Made by a program: the position numbers and the translations under genes
Assembly (NCBI RefSeq): GCF_020217005.1
Contig: NZ_JAIWOI010000179.1
Coordinates: 1 to 10,000 of the forward strand
DNA length: 10,000 nucleotides
Direction of reading: 5' to 3'
Origin: Rheinheimera sp.
Lineage (GTDB): Bacteria; Pseudomonadota; Gammaproteobacteria; Enterobacterales; Alteromonadaceae
Shown here: one piece after another, positions 1 through 5,379 of the stretch
Layout: the number at the start of each line of letters is the position of its first letter
How positions within the stretch are numbered: the first letter of the stretch is position 1
Notes under the pieces: model-generated
The model's database searches: none
What the model was told of the DNA's origin: nothing
Seen by the model: the letters and a program-made list of their open reading frames with translations, nothing else

Positions 1-708
1 TCCTGCTGCTGTTAAAGGTTCGTACCCCAGTGGTTCATATAAAGTCGCGTCATTCAGCTGTCCATCGACAATCTGAATATGACGGTTGGCTCGACGGGCC
101 TGATCCGGGTCGTGTGTCACCATCAATATGGTGCAGCCTTGCTGATTAATCTTTTCCAGCAGCTCCATCACCTGGCGAGCCATCAGTGAGTCCAGATTCC
201 CTGTAGGTTCATCCGCCAGCAGAATACGTGGTTCACCGGCAATAGCACGGGCTATAGCCACACGTTGCTGCTGACCACCAGACAGCTGGCTCGGGTGATA
301 GTCACGGCGCGCCGCTAAACCCACTGTTTCCAGCGCCTGTTCCACCCGGCGTTTACGCTCAGCCGCACTAAAACCACGGTAACGCAGCGGCAGTTCGATA
401 TTGTCGAACAAGCTGAAATCTTTAATCAGGTTAAAGCCCTGAAAAATAAAGCCTATTTTTTCATTGCGAAGAGCGGACAATTCCCGGTCCGATAAGCCTT
501 TCACAGAGCGGCCGTCCAGCAAATAATCGCCCTGATCAAAACTTTCTAAAGTGCCAAGCACATTCAGCAAGGTGGATTTACCAGAACCTGATGGACCTGT
601 TAAAGCGGCAAATTCTCCTTCGTTCACCTGCAGATTAATCTGACGCAGGGCATGAGTTTCAATTAAGTCGGTTCGGAAAATTTTGCTCAGGTTATTAATT
701 TTAATCAT
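1..708 (-). CDS. ABC transporter ATP-binding protein, LolD/MacB type (3' end outside window)
   Basis: This is the nucleotide-binding subunit of an ABC exporter; it hydrolyses ATP on the cytoplasmic face to drive a FtsX/MacB-like permease. The 236 visible codons contain every hallmark: Walker A GPSGSGKST at residues 38-46, the Q-loop region (FIFQGFN), the signature LSGGQQQR at 142-149, Walker B ILLADEPTGNLDS with catalytic D166-E167, and the H-loop histidine H199 in VTHD. The early LPLRYRG segment after the Q-loop and the overall length are typical of the LolD/MacB/YknY group (about 225-245 residues), so only a few C-terminal residues should be missing. The ATG at 708 is preceded by AAGGAG at good spacing. 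It lies 61 bp downstream of the adaptor gene in the same direction, so the two are probably co-transcribed. The substrate cannot be told from this subunit; lipoprotein release, peptide and drug export are all possible. No stop codon is seen before the window edge. Confidence 0.95.
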   Translation of the reverse strand, partial: MIKINNLSKIFRTDLIETHALRQINLQVNEGEFAALTGPSGSGKSTLLNVLGTLESFDQGDYLLDGRSVKGLSDRELSALRNEKIGFIFQGFNLIKDFSLFDNIELPLRYRGFSAAERKRRVEQALETVGLAARRDYHPSQLSGGQQQRVAIARAIAGEPRILLADEPTGNLDSLMARQVMELLEKINQQGCTILMVTHDPDQARRANRHIQIVDGQLNDATLYEPLGYEPLTAAG

Positions 709-740
709 GATTTTCTCCTTTAGGGCTCAAGCCCCAGATT

Positions 741-774
741 CCTGTGAAAGCCTTAGTCCTGTGAAAGCCTTAGT
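741..774. repeat. 17-bp perfect tandem duplication at the end of the adaptor gene
   Basis: CCTGTGAAAGCCTTAGT occurs twice head to tail (741-757 and 758-774) with no mismatch and no spacer. The right copy contains the TAA stop of the adaptor gene (770-772, minus strand); the left copy lies wholly in the spacer before the ATPase gene. The duplication therefore lengthens the intergenic spacer without altering either protein. It looks like a recent slippage or recombination event, since the copies have not diverged. Confidence 0.9.
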
Positions 775-2038
775 TCAGTTGAACTCTGTCTTGTTGTTTA
801 AATTCATCCAGATTAGAAATGACCCATTGATCACCTTCTTTGGCGCCTTGTAAAATTTCGACGTACTGCACTGAGGATGCACCTAACACCACAGGGGTTT
901 TGACCGCCAGATTGTTAGTGACCTGATACGCAATGCGGCTGGCGCCAGAGCCAACAAAATCGCCACGCTTGATGCGAAGTACATTGTCTTTTTGTTCAAT
1001 AATGACGCGGGCTGATAAACGCTGGTTCTGACGTAAACTGGTGCTGTCATTCTGAGAAAAACGGACACGGGCTGTGACTAAGTTGTCTTTGACTTCAGGC
1101 GCTATATGGCTCAGCTCACCTTTGAGTTGCTGATTGCCCAAATTCACTTCAACCGGCATGCCTACAGCTAAATCGCGGATGTAACTTTCCTGCACTGAAA
1201 GTTCGGCTTCGTAACGGCTTAAATCGATCACTGTTAACAAACCTGTGCCGGCCAGTACATGGCTTTGCTGCTCGACCAGCCAGTTACCGACCTGACCCGT
1301 AACAGGAGCTTTAATTTGCAAAGCCGCCAGTTTCCTGTCTAGTTCTGCAACCACCAGAGCCTGACGGGCTAAGGCGGACTGACCAGACTTTTTTTCAAAA
1401 TTCAGCTTATCTGAAGCCAAAGCCACTTTACGTTTGGCGTGATCAAATTCCAGTTCGGCTTGCAATAACTTGTCTTTGGCCACGTCGTAATCCAACTGAC
1501 GAATCACGCCCACTTTGATCGACTGTTCAGCCCTGGCCAGCTCACGTTTGGCTGCAACTAAATTCACTTGAGCTGTGTTTTGCACTTGCTCCATATCCAG
1601 CTGCAGTTCACGGGCTAACAAAGTGGAACGTTCAAAGTCTGATTCCATACTGGCCAGCAAAGCCCGTTGTTGCTCCAGCTCGTTGTCCAAAGCCGGACTG
1701 GAGACCACTGCCAGCAAATCGCCTAATTGCACTGCTTCTCCTGGCTGTTTCAGATACTGCACCTGGCCTGCTTCCTGACTAAATAAGGTCGGAGCATTGG
1801 CCGCTACTACCCGGCCCTGTACCGATAAATCCCGGGTAAAACTGCCACGTTCCACTATCGCCAGTTGCACCTGATCCTTAGGTAACACCAAAGAGGCCTG
1901 GGCCGAACTGGCCGCCAGCAGGCTATAACTGATATAACTGATCCCAGCCATAAACAAAGTTGCGAGCACAGGGCGGCGCCACTGTCTTGCTTTCGTAGGT
2001 TGGATTTGAATATCCTGATTTTCTGTGCCCTGGATCAT
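770..2038 (-). CDS. HlyD/MacA-type periplasmic adaptor subunit of an ABC exporter
   Basis: This protein is predicted to link the inner-membrane ABC transporter to an outer-membrane channel across the periplasm. The 422-residue product has a basic cytoplasmic N-terminus and one membrane anchor at about residues 23-43. The first half of a biotinyl-lipoyl-like domain follows at about 88-113, with the usual PGEAVQLGDLLA turn. A long charged, glutamine-rich alpha-helical hairpin covers about 115-240, and the second lipoyl half (QIKAPVTGQVGNW) about 241-270. Beta-barrel and membrane-proximal domains run to the end. The ATG at 2038 is preferred over the GTG immediately before it (2041), because GGAG at 2046-2049 is 7 nt from the ATG and only 4 nt from the GTG. 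It is the first gene of the operon with the ATPase gene and has a sigma-54-type promoter directly upstream. It could serve a YknXYZ-like or MacAB-like system; the unseen permease would decide. Confidence 0.9.
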   Translation of the reverse strand: MIQGTENQDIQIQPTKARQWRRPVLATLFMAGISYISYSLLAASSAQASLVLPKDQVQLAIVERGSFTRDLSVQGRVVAANAPTLFSQEAGQVQYLKQPGEAVQLGDLLAVVSSPALDNELEQQRALLASMESDFERSTLLARELQLDMEQVQNTAQVNLVAAKRELARAEQSIKVGVIRQLDYDVAKDKLLQAELEFDHAKRKVALASDKLNFEKKSGQSALARQALVVAELDRKLAALQIKAPVTGQVGNWLVEQQSHVLAGTGLLTVIDLSRYEAELSVQESYIRDLAVGMPVEVNLGNQQLKGELSHIAPEVKDNLVTARVRFSQNDSTSLRQNQRLSARVIIEQKDNVLRIKRGDFVGSGASRIAYQVTNNLAVKTPVVLGASSVQYVEILQGAKEGDQWVISNLDEFKQQDRVQLN

Positions 2039-2070
2039 CACTGTTCTCCGTCATCTGATTAACCAGATAT

Positions 2071-2086
2071 AGCAGGGACCGTGCCA
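2071..2086 (-). promoter_or_regulatory. rpoN site: Sigma-54 (-24/-12) promoter of the adaptor-ABC operon
   Basis: On the minus strand the sequence reads TGGCACGGTCCCTGCT. The RpoN consensus is TGGCACG-N4-TTGCW; the -24 element matches fully and the -12 element has one mismatch (CTGCT). The invariant GG (complement of 2084-2085) and GC (complement of 2072-2073) are exactly 10 bp apart, as required. Transcription would start near 2060, leaving a leader of about 22 nt that just includes the ribosome binding site. RpoN promoters depend on an ATP-hydrolysing enhancer-binding protein, which fits the paired dyads about 100-125 bp upstream. The assignment is from sequence only. Confidence 0.7.
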
Positions 2087-2115
2087 TCACAAAAACCACA
2101 CGCAAGCCATTGTTT

Positions 2116-2121
2116 TATAAT
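2116..2121 (+). promoter_or_regulatory. Possible -10 element for the YciI-like gene
   Basis: A perfect TATAAT lies about 95 bp upstream of the YciI-like gene on the plus strand. No convincing -35 hexamer is found 16-18 bp before it, and the region is AT-rich, so the match may be chance. If used, the transcript would run through the TGTCCG/CGGACA dyads, so a protein bound there could block it. Confidence 0.25.
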
Positions 2122-2152
2122 GAAATAAAGAAAACACACTTACTAGTTAAAA

Positions 2153-2196
2153 CTGTCCGCGGACAGAAAAAGTGTCCGCTTAAATCAACCGGACAG
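2153..2196. promoter_or_regulatory. Two inverted-repeat sites (TGTCCG/CGGACA), probable upstream activator sites
   Basis: The first site is a perfect 14-bp palindrome, CTGTCCGCGGACAG (2153-2166). The second has the same half-sites further apart: TGTCCG at 2173-2178 and CGGACA at 2190-2195. Four copies of one hexamer within 42 bp, in alternating orientation, are unlikely to be accidental. The site centres are near -99 and -124 relative to the predicted sigma-54 start, which is where NtrC-family enhancer-binding proteins usually bind. They also lie 21-64 bp before the YciI-like start codon, so they could alternatively be an operator for that gene. The cognate regulator is not in the window. Confidence 0.65.
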
Positions 2197-2216
2197 CTGG
2201 AAACCAAGGAGCAACA

Positions 2217-2513
2217 ATGCATTATTTATTGCAGTATCAAACCTCAGCGGACTACCTGGAAAAGCGGGTGTTGTTTCGTGCAGAACACTTGCAGCTGGCC
2301 TGGTTGGCCGCAGAGCGGGGAGAGTTGATATTAGGCGGAGCTGTGGGCGAGCCCGTCGAAAGTGCTTTGCTGCTGTTTAATGTGGCCGATCCGGCGCAAG
2401 TCAAAGCCTTTGCCGAAGCCGATCCTTATGTAAAGAACGGCCTGGTCAGCAGCTACCGTATTCTGCCATGGCATACGGTAGTGGGCCATGACGCAGCAAC
2501 ACCTGTTCGCTAA
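2217..2513 (+). CDS. YciI-like family protein
   Basis: This is a small cytoplasmic protein of 98 residues, the normal size for the YciI-like family (ferredoxin-like alpha/beta fold, dimeric). Family marks visible are the N-terminal strand HYLLQYQ, the conserved histidine H24 in RAEHL, the glycine-rich turn GGAVGEP at 40-46, and the ADPYVKNGLV segment at 68-77, whose aspartate D69 together with H24 is thought to form the putative active site. The biochemical role of most YciI proteins is not known, and I do not assign one. The ATG at 2217 has AAGGAG at 2206-2211, 5 nt upstream. The gene diverges from the adaptor-ABC operon, sharing the 178-bp regulatory region, and converges on ydbL. Its stop codon is 5 bp from the large palindrome. 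Confidence 0.9.
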   Translation: MHYLLQYQTSADYLEKRVLFRAEHLQLAWLAAERGELILGGAVGEPVESALLLFNVADPAQVKAFAEADPYVKNGLVSSYRILPWHTVVGHDAATPVR

Positions 2514-2518
2514 CGATT

Positions 2519-2573
2519 AAAATGGGGTCAGATCACATTGTTAACAGTTAACAATGTGATCTGACCCCATTTT
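2519..2573. repeat. 55-bp perfect palindrome (27-bp arms, 1-nt centre), REP/MITE-like, possible bidirectional terminator
   Basis: Bases 2519-2545 are the exact reverse complement of 2547-2573, with one unpaired base (A2546). Each arm carries ATGGGGTCAGATCACATT and ends at the centre in GTTAAC. It fills the space between two convergent genes: 5 bp after the YciI-like stop and immediately next to the ydbL stop (2574-2576). GGGGTCAG-type palindromes of this kind recur in gammaproteobacterial genomes, often linked to REP-associated tyrosine transposases (recalled, not searched). On the plus strand the hairpin is followed by CTATTTTTT, so it could also terminate transcription. No transposase gene is in the window. 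Confidence 0.85.
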
Positions 2574-2915
2574 CTATTTTTTCTGCCACTGACCGTTTAG
2601 TTGAATGTATTGGCCGGCTTCGGTTTTTTCTATGGCTTTTTGGCCTGCAATAGCTTCAACATCAGCCAGCTGGATGCCATTTTTAGCGGCCAGTTTCTGA
2701 TACTCAGCTTTGCGGGCTTTGTTAATTAACTCCGCTATTTCTTTGGCTTGTGCTGATGAGGTTACTACACCTAAATAGCCATTAGGTTGTTCTCCTACCA
2801 GGCCCTGGCTTTTCGCAGAACTTAAGGCCGACATCGCTTGTTGTAAATCCATAGCCAGCACGGGCAGACTGACAGCAAATACAGCGGATACGATTAATTT
2901 AGTTAAAGTTTTCAT
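2574..2915 (-). CDS. ydbL: YdbL family periplasmic protein (DUF1318)
   Basis: This small secreted protein of 113 residues is the periplasmic partner of the YdbH-YnbE lipid-transport bridge; in E. coli YdbL influences the YdbH-YnbE interaction. It has a clear Sec signal peptide (MKTLTKLIVSAVFAVSLPVLA, here broken as residues 1-21), with predicted cleavage after LA21. The DUF1318 core follows, with its typical GLVGEQPNGYLGVV block at about 38-51, a helix rich in A, K and E, and a short C-terminal strand ending in KK. Length is close to E. coli YdbL (about 108). The ATG at 2915 is 12 bp after the ynbE stop, and GGAAG overlapping that stop gives a 7-nt spacer. It is the last gene of the operon; its TAG stop abuts the palindrome directly, so the palindrome could be the operon terminator or a later insertion. 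Confidence 0.9.
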   Translation of the reverse strand: MKTLTKLIVSAVFAVSLPVLAMDLQQAMSALSSAKSQGLVGEQPNGYLGVVTSSAQAKEIAELINKARKAEYQKLAAKNGIQLADVEAIAGQKAIEKTEAGQYIQLNGQWQKK

Positions 2916-2927
2916 ACCTGGGCTTCC

Positions 2928-3113
2928 TTAAAATAAACCACTGGAATCACTAATCAGCTCGTCCAGTTCTTTGTCCACTTTAATCAAAATTTCATGCTGA
3001 ATTTTGACATTCAAATTGATATTAATAGGCTCATTTGGCATAGCCACCTGCACTGTTGGTGTGCAGGCTGTGGTTACTAAAATAGCCAAACAAAGGCTCA
3101 GGCCTTGTTTCAC
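2928..3113 (-). CDS. ynbE: YnbE family outer-membrane lipoprotein
   Basis: This small lipoprotein interacts with YdbH and completes the phospholipid bridge at the outer membrane. Using the GTG at 3113, the product is 61 residues with lipid-modified Cys17 (VTTAC), followed by TPTVQVAMPNEPININ and LNVKIQHEILIKVDKEL, ending in LF. E. coli YnbE, from memory, is also 61 residues with its cysteine at 17 and the same PxEPIxIN, NVKIxHEI and terminal LF blocks, so this start fits the family best. A GGGGGAG sequence precedes it, though the gap to GTG is short (3 nt). The frame is open further up: ATG at 3176, overlapping the ydbH stop as TGATG, would add 21 residues (MMRYWQDTQ...) ahead of the signal peptide. 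The residues before the cysteine (T-T-A) are a weaker lipobox than L-x-A. It is the second gene of the operon. Confidence 0.85.
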   Translation of the reverse strand: MKQGLSLCLAILVTTACTPTVQVAMPNEPININLNVKIQHEILIKVDKELDELISDSSGLF

Positions 3114-3175
3114 AAGCTCCCCCTGACGTACAGCCTTTGGCCGTGAACATTGTGTATCCTGCCAATATCGCATCA

Positions 3176-5176
3176 TCACTCCTTGCGGGCGTCTTTGGCT
3201 TTTTCGGCGGCCAGACGCTGTTGAACCCGTTTTTTCACTAAGTCACTGACCTGACCGGCCAACTGCAAGCTGGTGATCATAGCCGGTAAATTCTCTTCTA
3301 AATGAATACTGAAATTCACAGCCCGACCTTGTTCAAAATCCGGGTTATTACCTTCCAGTTTCAGTGCCAGTAACAGCAGACCTTCTTTACTGTAACTAAC
3401 TGCAGCAGATAACGCCGAAAAATGGAAATTTTGCAGCGCCTGCACCACTATGTTCATGCCCTGATTGGACTGTGCCATAGCCCGAGCTTTGTCAGACTGA
3501 TAGGCAATTTTACCTCCCGGAGCCAAAGCTGCGACTGCCCCCTGAGCAACAGTCAATTTGCCTTGCTCTATGCTCAGAGGCAAAGTTCCGGATAAGGTTC
3601 CCTGCCCTGTCATATCTGCGCTGGGATGTTGCTTCAGCAACTCTGCCAACTGCAATTTATCCAGTTGCAACAAGACTTTCGTGTCTTGAGTTAAATCTAT
3701 CTGCTGCGGTATTGCTGTGACCTGCCCACCAAATAAAGCAAGCTGTAGCTGCTTCAAACCTAACCGACCTTTAAACCAGTCCGGCGCTGTTGTGTTGTAG
3801 ACCGCATTTAACGCTAAAGGTCCCATGATCAGGCCATGGTTGATCTGTTGCACCTTCAGATCTTCAGTCTGCACTGTCCAGTCCTTACCCTGGCTGAACA
3901 GCTGCAACTGAGCACTTAAACCACTGAACACTGTCCTGTCGTAAATACCTGTTAAATCACGCAGTACCAGTTTTGTTTGCTGCCCGGTCAGTGACATACG
4001 ACTGAGGTCAAACCCGAACTGGCCTTGACCCGAAGCTTTGCCTTTTTGCAGCGTCAGCAGTTCAGGCCAAAAAGGTCCAAGCTGCAGCGGATTACCGGCC
4101 AGAAAAAACACTTCAGGCAATGTCCAACTGACATTCAGCCTTTGTTCTGCCAACTGAACTTTATGCTCAAGCGACAAAGACAAACTATTGCTTAAGCGCC
4201 CCTGGATTTGAGCTTGCCCCTGCTGGTAAAAAGCCGTGCCAGACCAGCTCCAGTCCAGAGTGTTTAACATCGGCTGTTGTAACTGTTTTAACTCAACTGA
4301 CAACTCACTTTTTAGTTGCGTCTTAGCCCACTCAGCCGGATCCAGTTCGAGCTGCAGTGATTTTGCATGCAGTTGCAGCTGTTGGATCAGTAGTGCAGGT
4401 TGGCTATAACCCGTTGTTAACTCTACCGGTGTTGTGGCTTCTACTTGCAGTTGGTTGTTGTGCCAAACAGCACGTCCGCTAAACTTTAACTCCAAATCGG
4501 TGAACTGATGCTGTTGCCAGTTTAGTTTGCTGCTGGCAAGACTCAACACAAACTCAGGGACCTGCAACTGTTCAGCTTGAGGGGTGATCACCGCTTTCAG
4601 CGCCAACTTCAAATCACCAACGCCTTCAATAAATACCGCCTGTTGATTGGCCAGTTGCAACTGTATTTGCTGATTGTGCTCGCTATAACTTAAGGAGCCG
4701 GCCAGCTGGCAGTCAGTTTGCGCAGTCGTAGTCAGCTTAGTATTCAGGCCGGCACAAGGCAGTGAGACTTCAATCAAATCAAATGACACTATCTTGGGCA
4801 ACCAGAGTGGTAATGCTGGCGTTGATGACGCGACCTGCGGTTCTGTTTCGCCAGAGTATGATGTCCCTTGCAAATTCAACTGAGCTTTCAGCGATTGAGC
4901 TTTGACCAGGTCGAGCGGCCAGGGCCAGCCCGTCCAGCCAAGTTCCAGCTGTTCAAGTTGCAATTGCTGTTGGCCAGCATATGGCAGCTTGAACGACAAT
5001 TGCTCAACACTCACGCCATCCCAGGACAAATTAACACCTTGCCACTGTGGACTAAGTTGATTCCACCAGAATTTAATTTGGATAAAACCATACAAAGCGC
5101 CGAGCAGCAGCAATAGCAGCAGATTCCACTTTAACCAGGAGCTTGATTGTCTTGCGCCAGAACCAGCTTTTAACAC
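3176..5176 (-). CDS. ydbH: YdbH family intermembrane phospholipid transport protein (AsmA-like)
   Basis: This is an inner-membrane-anchored protein with a long periplasmic beta-rich domain. In E. coli, YdbH, TamB and YhdP are partly redundant in moving phospholipids to the outer membrane. The product from GTG 5176 has 666 residues: a short basic N-terminus, a leucine-rich membrane anchor at about 18-34, then some 600 residues of repeated beta strands rich in Q and L. The conserved C-terminal block NNPDFEQGRAVNFSIHLEENLPAM identifies the YdbH family. The frame is open to a GTG at 5212, but only the GTG at 5176 has a good ribosome site (AGAGGG at 5183-5188, 6-nt spacer). It is clearly shorter than E. 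coli YdbH (about 880 residues), suggesting a shorter bridge or fewer repeat strands. It is followed by ynbE and ydbL and is divergent from the M16 gene. Confidence 0.9.
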   Translation of the reverse strand: MLKAGSGARQSSSWLKWNLLLLLLLGALYGFIQIKFWWNQLSPQWQGVNLSWDGVSVEQLSFKLPYAGQQQLQLEQLELGWTGWPWPLDLVKAQSLKAQLNLQGTSYSGETEPQVASSTPALPLWLPKIVSFDLIEVSLPCAGLNTKLTTTAQTDCQLAGSLSYSEHNQQIQLQLANQQAVFIEGVGDLKLALKAVITPQAEQLQVPEFVLSLASSKLNWQQHQFTDLELKFSGRAVWHNNQLQVEATTPVELTTGYSQPALLIQQLQLHAKSLQLELDPAEWAKTQLKSELSVELKQLQQPMLNTLDWSWSGTAFYQQGQAQIQGRLSNSLSLSLEHKVQLAEQRLNVSWTLPEVFFLAGNPLQLGPFWPELLTLQKGKASGQGQFGFDLSRMSLTGQQTKLVLRDLTGIYDRTVFSGLSAQLQLFSQGKDWTVQTEDLKVQQINHGLIMGPLALNAVYNTTAPDWFKGRLGLKQLQLALFGGQVTAIPQQIDLTQDTKVLLQLDKLQLAELLKQHPSADMTGQGTLSGTLPLSIEQGKLTVAQGAVAALAPGGKIAYQSDKARAMAQSNQGMNIVVQALQNFHFSALSAAVSYSKEGLLLLALKLEGNNPDFEQGRAVNFSIHLEENLPAMITSLQLAGQVSDLVKKRVQQRLAAEKAKDARKE

Positions 5177-5298
5177 TTTATTCCCTCTGTATTTCTTCAC
5201 ACTATGAGTCACAAGGCAGAGCTGTGAATGAATTCAATGCCTTAGTCTGGCGCTAACCACCAAAGCCAGCCAGAACTTTTGAGCCTGTGTTCATGGCA

Positions 5299-5326
5299 TT
5301 GTATCGTTTTGTTACATAGTTGTATC
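5299..5326. promoter_or_regulatory. TTGTATC direct repeat in the ydbH / M16 divergent intergenic region
   Basis: TTGTATC occurs at 5299-5305 and 5320-5326, exactly 21 bp apart, which puts the copies on the same face of the helix. The region must hold promoters for both ydbH (minus) and the M16 gene (plus). I could not identify convincing -35/-10 pairs; TACAAT on the minus strand is part of the first repeat and might be a ydbH -10. Either regulator half-sites or overlapping promoter elements would explain the repeat. Confidence 0.3.
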
Positions 5327-5379
5327 TTTTTAAGCCAAAAGAAACGTGCTCTAATCGGGCTATTAACAAGGAGGAACCT

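Noticed and set aside
2153..2166. LexA (SOS) box resemblance of CTGTCCGCGGACAG
   Set aside because: A LexA box needs CTGT-N8-ACAG (16 bp); here the spacing is N6 and the core is GC-rich, and the same half-site recurs in a different arrangement next to it.
2110..2328. Plus-strand 72-codon open frame overlapping the YciI-like gene
   Set aside because: It runs through the regulatory dyads and the start of the YciI-like gene in another frame, and has no ribosome site or family resemblance.
5320..5379. 20-codon upstream extension of the M16 peptidase
   Set aside because: The strong AAGGAGG before 5380 and the lipoprotein signal beginning there fix the start; the extension would place charged residues ahead of the signal peptide.
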